Origin: Streptosporangium album
GTDB lineage: Bacteria > Actinomycetota > Actinomycetes > Streptosporangiales > Streptosporangiaceae
Length of the DNA stretch: 64,000 bases
Reading direction: 5' to 3'
Assembly: GCF_014203795.1 (NCBI RefSeq)
Contig: NZ_JACHJU010000001.1
Span: forward strand, 3,162,001-3,226,000
Numbering within the stretch: the stretch's first letter is position 1; each line of letters opens with the position of its first letter. The notes under the pieces are model-generated. The model was given only the letters and a program-made list of their open reading frames with translations. It did not search any database and was not told the DNA's origin. The position numbers and the translations under genes are program-made. Of this stretch, positions 17,504-25,565 are shown in pieces.

Positions 17504-18592
17504 GTGCACGTGCTCGTCATGACGGTGGTGCATCACCCCGAGGACGCCCGGATCCTGCACCGGCAGATCCGCGCGCTCGTGGATGCCGGTCATGAGGTCA
17601 CGTATGCCGCCCCGTACACGGCACGGGGCGTCATGGCCCGGTCGTGGGTGAACGGCGTCGACCTCCCCCGGGCGGCCGAGCGCAAGCGGCTGTCGGCCGT
17701 GCGTGCCGCCCGCAAGGTATTCAAGCGCATGCGTGACCAGGTCGATCTGGTGGTCGTCCACGATCCCGAGCTGCTGCTCGCGGTCGTGGGCGTGCGCAAG
17801 CGGCCCCCGGTGGTCTGGGACGTGCACGAGGACACCCCGGCGACGCTGTCGCTGAAGCCGTGGCTGCCCGCGTTCCTGCGCCCGCCGGTCCGGTTCCTGG
17901 CCCGCATGCTCGAGGGCACGGCGGAGCGCCACCTGCATCTGCTCCTCGCCGAGACCGCGTACGCCGGCCGGTTCCACCAGGCCCACCTGGTGGTCCCGAA
18001 CGAGACCTGGGTGCCCGACGACGTGACTCCGCCGGGGGACGACCGGATCGTCTACCTCGGCTGGCTGTCGGAGGCACGCGGAGTGCGCGACGCCATCGAG
18101 GTGGCCCGGCTGCTCCAGCCGTACCGGGTGGCGGTCGAGCTGATCGGCTACGCCGACCCCCAGTCCCGTCCCGCGCTGAACGCGGCGGTGGCCGAGGGCG
18201 TCCTGGAATGGCGTGACTTCATGCCGAACGACGAGGCGCTCAAGCGGCTGGACGGCGCGCTGGCCGGTCTCTCGCTGCTGCACGACGAGCCCAACTACCG
18301 GCACTCCATGCCCACGAAGATCGTGGAGTACATGGCCCACGGGATTCCGGTGATCACCACCCCGTCGCCGCGTGCGGTGGAGCTGGTCGAGCGCTACGAC
18401 AGCGGCCTGGTCGTTCCCTGGGCGGACCCCAAGGCGGTGGCCCAGGCCGTGCTCTTCCTGAGGGACGACGTCCGCGAGCGGCATGCCCAGGGCGCCCGAG
18501 GGTATGCGGCGGCCCGTGCGAACCATCACTGGCCGAACTCGGCCCGCCGTTTCGTGTCTCAGCTTGAGGCCTGGGCAGGGGTCAAGAGCTGA
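17504..18592 (+). CDS. GT4-family glycosyltransferase
   Basis: A 362-residue GT-B transferase. The N-terminal domain begins with VMTVVHHPEDARIL and a HDPELLLA segment. The C-terminal donor domain contains SMPTKIVEYMAHGIPVI, the usual acidic/helix element contacting the nucleotide sugar. The GTG at 17504 has GGAGGG nine bases upstream; an earlier in-frame GTG at 17462 would overlap the dehydrogenase end and is less likely. It follows wecC by 19 bases, so the two are probably co-transcribed and this enzyme may use the uronic-acid donor made by WecC (inference). Confidence 0.9.
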   Translation: MHVLVMTVVHHPEDARILHRQIRALVDAGHEVTYAAPYTARGVMARSWVNGVDLPRAAERKRLSAVRAARKVFKRMRDQVDLVVVHDPELLLAVVGVRKRPPVVWDVHEDTPATLSLKPWLPAFLRPPVRFLARMLEGTAERHLHLLLAETAYAGRFHQAHLVVPNETWVPDDVTPPGDDRIVYLGWLSEARGVRDAIEVARLLQPYRVAVELIGYADPQSRPALNAAVAEGVLEWRDFMPNDEALKRLDGALAGLSLLHDEPNYRHSMPTKIVEYMAHGIPVITTPSPRAVELVERYDSGLVVPWADPKAVAQAVLFLRDDVRERHAQGARGYAAARANHHWPNSARRFVSQLEAWAGVKS

Positions 18593-18652
18593 CTTCTTGT
18601 ATGGCGATGCTGCTTATGTCCGCCTGATCGCAAGAACGGTAGTGTCCTGAAC

Positions 18653-20500
18653 GTGCGCTGGTTCACCGCTTTCCTCGGCGTGGCGATCCTCGCGGCGGTG
18701 GCGGCGATCGTGCTCGTCCTCCCCCGGGGCGGAGACGCTCCGAAGAGCGAAAGGCCACCGATCGCGTCGCCCTCCACCACCTCCTCGGCGGCGTTGACCC
18801 CGGAGGCCAGTGCCTTCACCGACCCGTGTGGGACATTCGAGACCGAGACGCCCACGCCGTACGCGGTGACCGGCTACTGGCTCATCCCCACCGTCGACCA
18901 CTGCACCTGGCGGCGGCAGCTCGCCGCCATCCACGAGGTGGGCGGCGACACCGTCATCCGGATCGGCTGGGGCCTGCAGGCCCGCCGCGTCGACGGCGAG
19001 GGCCGGGTGCTGGCCAACGAGGGTGACGAGGCGGACCCCCGCTACGAGCCGTGCGTCGAGGACGGGCTTCCCTGCGTGGCGGCGGCCGAGAGGGATCTCA
19101 AGGCGGCCAACCCGGGCAACCGGGTGAGCTGGACGTTCGTCTACCGGACCGACGAGGCCTTCGGCTCCGACCTGTTCCGCTGCCCCGAGTTCGAGCGGAA
19201 GATCACGATCGGCAAGACCGTTTTCTACCGGCTCGTCACGACAGAGGACGGCACCGACGACGCGAGCTGCGCGAACATCACGGCCAAGGGCCGCGGCTAC
19301 CACGTGATCCTGATCGCGGCCGCGGAGAAGGACAGCCTCACCGAGTTGCTCGACCTCGGCGACCAGTTCGGAGTGCGGGTCTTCCCCGCGTTGCCGCTGG
19401 CCCCCCGTGACCCGGCGCAGAAGACCCGGGCCGCCAAGCAGGGGACCAACACCCTCATCACGCTCACCCGGCGCATCCTGCAGGACTACGGCGCCAGGTT
19501 CCAGGGCCGGGACTCGCTCGGCGGCTTCTACCAGCCGTTCGAGCTGCAGATGCGGGAGATGCGCTACACCGGGTCGGACGACCCGAAAGAGGTGGACAAG
19601 GACCATCCGACGCTGAGGGTCTACGCCGCGCAACACCAGATCGTCGAGCAGGAGATGCCGGGCAAGCCCATCCTGGTCAGCCCCTACCTGGACGCGAGGA
19701 AGGGGCGGCCGATCAGTGCCACCCCCAAGCAGGTGGCGGCGGGCTTCGAGGCGCTGGCCAGGACCGGGGTCGGGATCATCGCCCCCCAGGACAGCCGCGG
19801 GACCGGCAAGGTCGGGCTGTTCTGGCCGGACCAGCGTGACGAGCAGGTGGACGAGAGGCTCCGCCCGGTGGTCGGGAAGACGGCGACCAACGGCAGCGCC
19901 TACCACGGCTCCACCCGCGACTACTACCGGGAGATGGCCGCGGCGCGGGAACGGATGGTCGGACAGGGCTACAACGTGCAGCTCTGGGCCAACGTCGAGG
20001 CGTTCGAGCCGTCCCAGGGGGAGTTCTGCGAGGACAGGACGGGCGACCGGGGGCGCACCGACAAGAAGCGGCTCGACACGGCCGTGACCCAGGTCGGACG
20101 CTACGTCTCCAAGGTCGTCTCCTACATGTGGAGCGACTTCTTCACCTGCGGTTCGCCTTCGCTGTCGGAGGAGATCGTCCGCGACTACAACCGGCCGATC
20201 CCGGTGGACGCCGTCCGCAAGGAGCGCGACATCCAGGACGGCATGGAGATCCGGGGATACAACATGCCCCTGGGCTCCAAGGTGACGATCACCTGGGACG
20301 GTCAGGACGCCCCCAGGACCGTCGAGGTGGCCGGCGTGGACCTGACGGAGCCGCCGCCCGACCTGCCCGCCCGGATGGGGACGGCGTGGATCCCGTTCGA
20401 CTGGACCCAGGTGCCCGGCGGCGCCTGGGTCCAGATCGAGGTCGCCGCCCCCGACGGACGGGCGGCCGCCGAGGCGCTGCACGTCCGTATAAGCGCCTGA
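18653..20500 (+). CDS. Membrane-anchored DUF4434-like protein of the polysaccharide locus
   Basis: A 615-residue protein with one N-terminal transmembrane anchor (about residues 4-24), a Ser/Thr/Pro linker to about 55, and a large extracytoplasmic domain. The domain opens with VTGYWLIPTVDHCTWRRQ and resembles DUF4434 TIM-barrel proteins, which are glycoside-hydrolase-like; WGLQARRV and SPYLDARKG segments fit that fold. At least eight cysteines in the exported part suggest disulfides. The last 120 residues look like a beta-sandwich accessory domain. A TAGTGT box at 18642-18647 lies just before the GTG, so the message could be leaderless. A role in trimming or modifying the exported glycan is inferred from position only. 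Confidence 0.75.
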   Translation: MRWFTAFLGVAILAAVAAIVLVLPRGGDAPKSERPPIASPSTTSSAALTPEASAFTDPCGTFETETPTPYAVTGYWLIPTVDHCTWRRQLAAIHEVGGDTVIRIGWGLQARRVDGEGRVLANEGDEADPRYEPCVEDGLPCVAAAERDLKAANPGNRVSWTFVYRTDEAFGSDLFRCPEFERKITIGKTVFYRLVTTEDGTDDASCANITAKGRGYHVILIAAAEKDSLTELLDLGDQFGVRVFPALPLAPRDPAQKTRAAKQGTNTLITLTRRILQDYGARFQGRDSLGGFYQPFELQMREMRYTGSDDPKEVDKDHPTLRVYAAQHQIVEQEMPGKPILVSPYLDARKGRPISATPKQVAAGFEALARTGVGIIAPQDSRGTGKVGLFWPDQRDEQVDERLRPVVGKTATNGSAYHGSTRDYYREMAAARERMVGQGYNVQLWANVEAFEPSQGEFCEDRTGDRGRTDKKRLDTAVTQVGRYVSKVVSYMWSDFFTCGSPSLSEEIVRDYNRPIPVDAVRKERDIQDGMEIRGYNMPLGSKVTITWDGQDAPRTVEVAGVDLTEPPPDLPARMGTAWIPFDWTQVPGGAWVQIEVAAPDGRAAAEALHVRISA

Positions 20501-20519
20501 TCGGTGTAACGTGCCTGGC

Positions 20520-21185
20520 ATGGTTCCGCGCATTCCCGTCAGCGTGGATCTGGTCGTCCTCACGGTGCGCTGCCAGGCGCTGAGTGCGCTCGTCTGGCGA
20601 CGTGACAAACCCCCCTACGAGGGACGCTGGGCCCTGTCAGGCGGCTTCATCCAGCTTGACGAGGACCTGCCCGCCGCCGCGGCCAGGGTCCTCGCCGAAC
20701 GGGCGGGCCTGCCCGGGGCGGCGGTCCATCTGGAGCAGCTCCAGACCTACGGCTACCCTGACCGCGACCCGCGCCAGCGCGTGCTGAGCGTCGCCTACCT
20801 CGGCCTCGCCCCCGACCTGCCGGCCTCCACGGAGGCCCACATGAGCTGGGAGCCGGTCTCCTCCCTGCGGGACATGGCCTTCGACCACCGGCGCATCATG
20901 GTCGACGGAATCGAACGCGCCCGCAGCAAGCTGGAGTACTCCCCGCTGGGGGCGGCCTTCTGCCCCCCGGAGTTCACCGTCGCCGACCTGCGCCGGGTCT
21001 ACGAGATCGTCTGGGGGCGCACCCTGGACCCCCGCAACTTCCACCGCAAGGTCACCAAGGCCGAGGGCTTCCTGATGCCCACCGGCCACACCACCACCCG
21101 CGACGGCGGCCGCCCGGCCAAGCTCTACCGCCGCGGACCGGCCGTGCTGCTCCACCCCCCGATGCTCCGCTCCCTCAAGGAGTGA
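20520..21185 (+). CDS. NrtR-like transcriptional regulator with degenerate Nudix domain
   Basis: A 221-residue protein with an N-terminal Nudix fold (VSVDLVVLTVR, ALSGGFIQLDEDL) and a C-terminal winged helix (FTVADLRRVYEIVWGR, FHRKVTKAEGF). In the Nudix box the arginine is kept but the following catalytic glutamate is valine, and one of the two later glutamates is arginine. Hydrolysis is therefore unlikely, as in NrtR regulators that use the fold to sense ADP-ribose or related NAD metabolites. The ATG at 20520 is preferred; a GTG nine bases upstream is also open. No ribosome-binding site is visible. No NAD gene is adjacent, so its targets must be elsewhere. Confidence 0.85.
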   Translation: MVPRIPVSVDLVVLTVRCQALSALVWRRDKPPYEGRWALSGGFIQLDEDLPAAAARVLAERAGLPGAAVHLEQLQTYGYPDRDPRQRVLSVAYLGLAPDLPASTEAHMSWEPVSSLRDMAFDHRRIMVDGIERARSKLEYSPLGAAFCPPEFTVADLRRVYEIVWGRTLDPRNFHRKVTKAEGFLMPTGHTTTRDGGRPAKLYRRGPAVLLHPPMLRSLKE

Positions 21186-21197
21186 CGGGGAAGGCGG

Positions 21198-21794
21198 TCA
21201 GAGGTCGTCGATCTCCGCCAGGTCGATGTCGACCCCGAAGGGGAGGTCGAGCTTCAGGCGGTCGTGGTGGATCCCGGTGAGCGCGTAGGACCCGGTCGCC
21301 GGGTCCAGTTCGTAGACGTAGACCGTCGGGTGGCCCTCGGTGTTCTCGATCCGCCAGAAATGGGGGATGCCCGCCGCCGCGTAGAGTTCGGGTTTGCGCT
21401 TGCGGTCACGGATCTCGGACTCGGCGGAGACCACTTCGACGGCCAGGACGACGTCCTCCGGCCGGTAGGTGGTCTGGCCAGGCCCCGTGACGGCTTCGAC
21501 GTGGACCACCAGGATGTCCGGCTCGGGACGTTGCCGCTTTCCAAGGGTCACAGTCATCTCACGCTTGATCCGCAGATCGGCCGGGACCGCGCGCCGCAAC
21601 TCGCTCTCCAGAAGGAAGAGCATCGACATGTGGAAATTGGTCTGGGGGCTCACGAAGACGAGAGTGCCATCGATCAGTTCGGTATGCGGGGGGATCCCCG
21701 GAAGCCGGTCGAGGTCTTCGGCGACGAATCCTTCTTTGGGGGGAATCGCCCATGCGGGCAGCGACTCCACCTCTGACAGCGGTGCGATGCTCAT
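21198..21794 (-). CDS. Uma2-family (DUF820) PD-(D/E)XK nuclease-like protein
   Basis: A 198-residue Uma2/DUF820 protein. Landmarks are ELIDGTLVFVSP near residue 40, PEPDILVVH in the middle, AVEVVSAES and a RKRKPELYAAAGIPHFWRI segment. These give the acidic-x-E-x-x pattern of a restriction-endonuclease fold. The family is abundant in actinomycetes and cyanobacteria and its cellular role is poorly understood. The ATG at 21794 has GGGAGGA upstream; longer frames to 21908 would overlap the divergent aminotransferase start. It is convergent with the NrtR-like gene. Confidence 0.88.
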   Translation of the reverse strand: MSIAPLSEVESLPAWAIPPKEGFVAEDLDRLPGIPPHTELIDGTLVFVSPQTNFHMSMLFLLESELRRAVPADLRIKREMTVTLGKRQRPEPDILVVHVEAVTGPGQTTYRPEDVVLAVEVVSAESEIRDRKRKPELYAAAGIPHFWRIENTEGHPTVYVYELDPATGSYALTGIHHDRLKLDLPFGVDIDLAEIDDL

Positions 21795-21877
21795 GTCGTC
21801 CTCCCGGTCGGGCACGCCTCTCACCTCCAGTCTTACAGGATGATGCCCCATCCGCCCGCTCCTCATAAAGTAAGGCC

Positions 21878-22939
21878 ATGCCTCGTTTCCGCGCGATCCT
21901 GGACACAATGCCTCCCTACAAGGCGGGCAAGGCCGTGGTGTCAGCCGACGGCCGGTCCTACAAGCTGTCTTCGAACGAATCTCCCTACGCCCCGCTGCCC
22001 TCGGTGGTCGAGGCGATCGCGAAGGCCGCCTCCGAGATCCACCGCTATCCCGACCCCGCCGCGACCGGGCTCACCAACACCCTCGCCGAGCGGTACGGCG
22101 TGCCGCCCGAGCACGTCGCGCTCGGCGCGGGCTCGGTGACGGTGGCCCAGCAGCTCTTCGAGACCGTGAGCGAGCCGGGCGCCGAGGTGATCTACGCCTG
22201 GCGGTCGTTCGAGGCCTACCCGCTCCTGGCCGACGTGGCGGGGGCCACCTCGGTCCAGGTCCCGCTCCTGGCCGAGGCCCACGACCTGGACGCCATGGCC
22301 GGGGCGATCACCCCGCAGACGCGCATGATCTTCGTCTGCAACCCGAACAACCCGACCGGCACGGTCGTCCACGCGGCCGAGCTGGAGGCCTTCCTCGACC
22401 GGGTCCCCGAGAACGTGCTCGTCGTCCTCGACGAGGCCTACCGTGAGTACGTCAGGGACGCCGACGTCACCGACGGGCTCGCCGTCTACCGCGAGCGGCC
22501 GAACGTGGCCGTGCTGCGCACGTTCTCCAAGGCGTACGGCCTGGCCGGGCTCCGGGTGGGCTACCTGATCGCCGACGAGCCGGTGGCGGCCGCCGTACGG
22601 AAGACGATGGTGCCCTTCGCGGTCAACCATCTGGCCCAGGCCGCGGCCATCGCCTCCCTGGCGGCCGAGGACGAGCTGCTGGAGCGGGTGGACACGGTGG
22701 TCAAGGAGCGCACCCGGGTCCGTGAGGCCTTGATCGCCCAGGGATGGGTGGTGCCCGTCACCGAGGCCAACTTCGTCTGGCTCCGGCTGAAGGAGCGCAC
22801 GACGGAGTTCGCCGAGGCCTGCGCGGCCGAAGGCGTCGCGGTGCGCCCCTTCGGCGGTGAGGGCGCCCGGATCTCCATCGGCTCCGCCGAGGCCAACGAC
22901 ACCTTCCTGGCCGCCGCCGCGGCCTTCAGAGGCGCCTGA
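21878..22939 (+). CDS. Histidinol-phosphate / aromatic amino-acid aminotransferase
   Basis: A 353-residue fold-type I PLP enzyme of the HisC/Pat group. Landmarks are [11 protein letters not shown], the [11 protein letters not shown] segment, CNPNNPTGT, the PLP-binding aspartate in LDEAYREY, the Schiff-base lysine in [15 protein letters not shown], and a terminal arginine in GEGARISIG. Full-length for the family. It transfers an amino group to imidazole-acetol phosphate or to aromatic 2-oxo acids. It is not beside other his genes, which favours the aromatic aminotransferase (Pat) role, but sequence alone does not settle it. Confidence 0.9.
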   Translation: MPRFRAILDTMPPYKAGKAVVSADGRSYKLSSNESPYAPLPSVVEAIAKAASEIHRYPDPAATGLTNTLAERYGVPPEHVALGAGSVTVAQQLFETVSEPGAEVIYAWRSFEAYPLLADVAGATSVQVPLLAEAHDLDAMAGAITPQTRMIFVCNPNNPTGTVVHAAELEAFLDRVPENVLVVLDEAYREYVRDADVTDGLAVYRERPNVAVLRTFSKAYGLAGLRVGYLIADEPVAAAVRKTMVPFAVNHLAQAAAIASLAAEDELLERVDTVVKERTRVREALIAQGWVVPVTEANFVWLRLKERTTEFAEACAAEGVAVRPFGGEGARISIGSAEANDTFLAAAAAFRGA

Positions 22940-22957
22940 CGCTGCTTGACGGGTGGA

Positions 22958-22980
22958 CCCGCGTCCGGTACGGGCGCGGG
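22958..22980. terminator. Hairpin between convergent aminotransferase and EamA genes
   Basis: Ten-base arms (22958-22967 and 22971-22980) pair with one mismatch around a 3-base loop, 18 bases after the aminotransferase stop and just before the EamA stop on the other strand. It probably acts in both directions. Confidence 0.5.
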
Positions 22981-22983
22981 CTC

Positions 22984-23937
22984 CTACACGGACGCGGGCT
23001 CCCCCGCGGGTGAGGCCTGCGCCTTCCTGCGCCGCTCGGTGGAGACCACCAGGGCCACGCCGACGACGATCACCAGGCCGGCCGCGATCATCGAGGTCGT
23101 GACCGGCTCGCTCAGCACGAGCGCGCCGAGGACGACCGCCACGACGGGGTTGACGTAGGCGTAGGTGGAGACCAGGGAGATCGGGGCGTTGCCCAGCAGC
23201 CACACGTAGGCGGTGAAGGCGACGAGCGAGCCCATCACGACCAGATAGGCCAGCGCGGCCCAGGAGCGCCCGGAGACGGCACCGAGGTCGAGGTGTTCGC
23301 CGACGACCGTGCCGGTCAGCGTGAGGCCGACACCGCCCGCGGCCATCTCGATCGCGCTCGCGGTGAAGGGGCTGGCGGGCATCGGGATCCGGCCGGACAG
23401 GAACGAGCCCACCGACCACGACATCGACGCCAGCAGGATGACGGTGATCCCGGCGCCGTCCGATCCGCTGCCCCCGCCGGTCAGTGACAGCACCGCCACC
23501 CCGCCGAACCCGATGAGCACTCCGGCCAGCGTCAGCACCCCCGGCCTGTCCCTGGCGACGATCCTGAAGATCACCAGCCAGAGTGGCACCGAGGCCACCA
23601 GCAGCGCCGCCAGCCCGCTGGAGATGTGCTGTTCGGCCACCGCGACGAGGCCGTTGCCGCCGGTCAGCAGCAACAGCCCGACCAGGGCCGCCCCGCCCAG
23701 CTCCTTGCCGGTCATCCGGAAGGCCCGCCGTCCCCGGAGCAGGAACACCACGGCGCCGAGGACCAGCGAGGCCGTGGTGAAGCGCAGGGCTCCGCTGAGC
23801 AACGGGGGGAGGGTCTCGATGACGATCCTGATCGCCAGGTAGGTGGAGCCCCACACCACATAGACGATCGCCAGCGCTCCCCAGACGAGCAGCGGTGTGC
23901 GGCTGTCAGCAGTGTCATGATGCATGGCTCGTGACAA
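22984..23937 (-). CDS. EamA-family (drug/metabolite superfamily) permease
   Basis: A 317-residue membrane protein with about ten hydrophobic helices in two EamA repeats. The first repeat starts VVWGSTYLAIRI and the second MSWSVGSFL; these paired segments are typical of the family. Family members export amino acids or other small metabolites or drugs. The start is at 23937, with a second in-frame ATG at 23925. The neighbouring aminotransferase is convergent, so co-regulation is not implied. The substrate is unknown. Confidence 0.9.
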   Translation of the reverse strand: MSRAMHHDTADSRTPLLVWGALAIVYVVWGSTYLAIRIVIETLPPLLSGALRFTTASLVLGAVVFLLRGRRAFRMTGKELGGAALVGLLLLTGGNGLVAVAEQHISSGLAALLVASVPLWLVIFRIVARDRPGVLTLAGVLIGFGGVAVLSLTGGGSGSDGAGITVILLASMSWSVGSFLSGRIPMPASPFTASAIEMAAGGVGLTLTGTVVGEHLDLGAVSGRSWAALAYLVVMGSLVAFTAYVWLLGNAPISLVSTYAYVNPVVAVVLGALVLSEPVTTSMIAAGLVIVVGVALVVSTERRRKAQASPAGEPASV

Positions 23938-24001
23938 TATCCCTTATGCCCGGCAGTTCGCTCGCGGGATCCGGACTGTGAGATGCCCCGCCGCACGGCC
24001 C

Positions 24002-24039
24002 TGATCCGAGGCCGCGCCACGTGGGACGGCCTCGGATCA
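24002..24039 (-). terminator. Strong hairpin after the HTH regulator gene
   Basis: A perfect 13-bp stem (24002-24014 with 24027-24039) encloses a 12-base loop. It lies 13 bases beyond the regulator stop on the minus strand and before the EamA promoter region. Confidence 0.72.
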
Positions 24040-24051
24040 CGGAGACGGCTC

Positions 24052-25401
24052 TCAGCGGCTGCCGAGCTTCTCCACGATCAGACGGTAGAGCTGGCGGGGC
24101 CGACCCGGCTGCGGGGTACGGTTCGGCGGAAGCGGCCACGCGAGTCCCTCGTCGACCAACGTGCGCAGCAGTCGCCGTGCCGTACGCGGGGTGACGCCGA
24201 GCATCTTGCCCGCGCCCTCCGCGTCCACCACCGTGTCTCCCCCCTCCAGCTTGGCCGCCAGTCTGGCCAGCACCTCCACGCCCTTCGGCTTCAGCGGCCC
24301 GGCGCCCTGCGGCGACACCCTGGGCGCGGGGACCAGTGCCCGGCCCTCGCGATCCACCGCGAAGCCCTGCGCCTGCTTGCCCGCCTGCGTGCGCGCCAGG
24401 GCCGCCCGCGCGTGGGACTCGGCGTCGTGGGCGGTACGGCCCATGCCGACCCCGACCTCCACCGCCAGGCCGAGCTCGTCACGCACCCGCGCCGCGAACG
24501 GCAGCACCCGGAAGCCCTCGGTGGCCGTCGCCACCGAACCCCGGGTCGCGGTGACCATGTAGCTGTGGTCGTCGATCGAGGTCACCGACGCGTTGATCCG
24601 GTTCGCCTCCTGCACCAGAAGCCGGTGCAGGGACAGCCGGAGCTCGTCGCGCCAGTAGCGCGGCGCGGCCCTGCGGACCGGTTCGCGGAGCGTCGGCACC
24701 TCCACCAGAACCACGGTGAGCTGCGACTCCTCCAGCCGGTGGTGCGCGCCGAGCAGGGCCGCCGTGTGCAGCGCCGTACGGACCGCCGCGGAGGTCGGCC
24801 GGATCCTGACCACCGGGATCCCCGCCGTCTGCAGCCGCTCGGCCACGGCGGGCAGGCAGGTCAGTGCCCCGCTGGTGGCGCCCTGCCGGGCCAGCCGCTC
24901 GTGGAAGGCCGCGATCGTGCCGGTGGCTCCCGGCTCGTCGCGGCTGTGCACATCCGTGGCCGGCAGGTTCAGATCGGTATAGGCCTCCTCGACGTCCGTC
25001 CGGCTCAGCACGTCGACGCTGACCTTGCGCGGGTCGATCCGCTCGTCCAGCGCCGCCCTGGCCAGCGCGGCGATCAGTGCGGCACCGCCGAGCTGGACAT
25101 ACGTCGCGGGCATCGTCAGCACCCCCGAGCGCCGTGCCAGGTCGTAGGGGACCGGGCTGGCGAAGAGGCAGGCGTCCACCCCCGCCCCCAGACGGGTGAC
25201 CTTGTCGGCGGCCTCCTGCTCGTCCCGGTAGGCGGCGGCCACCAGGCGGCAGGGCAGGGGAGCCGCAGCGTGTCCCATCAGCATTACTCGCTCCACGAGG
25301 TCATGGGGGCCCACCACACCGATAGTGAGGTCCGGTGTCATGGCACCCGGGCGTGACATTCGTGGAATTTCTTCGGCCCGCTCGACCAATGTTCGTCCCA
25401 T
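24052..25401 (-). CDS. Conserved actinobacterial regulator: nucleotide-cyclase-fold region plus C-terminal winged HTH
   Basis: A 449-residue soluble protein. Residues 20-200 form an alpha/beta domain beginning TIGVVGPHDLVERVM. Residues 225-330 resemble a degenerate GGDEF/GTP-cyclohydrolase-III-like cyclase fold, with VVLVEVPTLREP and EVGVGMGRTAHDAE. After a proline-containing linker the last 80 residues are a winged helix with MLGVTPRTARRLLRTLVDEG and GRPRQLYRL. The start MGRTLVERAEEIPRMSRPG matches how I recall actinomycete homologues beginning. The ligand and target genes are unknown. The cyclase-like part lacks an obvious metal-binding pair, so ligand sensing is more likely than catalysis. 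Confidence 0.78.
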   Translation of the reverse strand: MGRTLVERAEEIPRMSRPGAMTPDLTIGVVGPHDLVERVMLMGHAAAPLPCRLVAAAYRDEQEAADKVTRLGAGVDACLFASPVPYDLARRSGVLTMPATYVQLGGAALIAALARAALDERIDPRKVSVDVLSRTDVEEAYTDLNLPATDVHSRDEPGATGTIAAFHERLARQGATSGALTCLPAVAERLQTAGIPVVRIRPTSAAVRTALHTAALLGAHHRLEESQLTVVLVEVPTLREPVRRAAPRYWRDELRLSLHRLLVQEANRINASVTSIDDHSYMVTATRGSVATATEGFRVLPFAARVRDELGLAVEVGVGMGRTAHDAESHARAALARTQAGKQAQGFAVDREGRALVPAPRVSPQGAGPLKPKGVEVLARLAAKLEGGDTVVDAEGAGKMLGVTPRTARRLLRTLVDEGLAWPLPPNRTPQPGRPRQLYRLIVEKLGSR

Positions 25402-25565
25402 CCTGCGTCCGTTTGTTTTCGGCTCTCTTTTGGAACGATCGCTTGTGGGGGCCGTAATGTCACGCCCGATTTGCCGTCAATTCCGGGGGGAACCTCCCGG
25501 CTAAACCCCTAACTGTAAGTGTTTACACAGGTCAGAGCGGTTTTTGGGAGACTGAAACCCGCTGA

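Noticed and set aside
24052..25401. Active diguanylate cyclase
   Set aside because: No GGDEF/GGEEF active-site motif or metal-binding pair is present in the cyclase-like region; a sensing role is more likely.
25536..25563. Terminator after the MurA-type gene
   Set aside because: The stem has only five plus three pairs with an internal mismatch, below what I would call a terminator.
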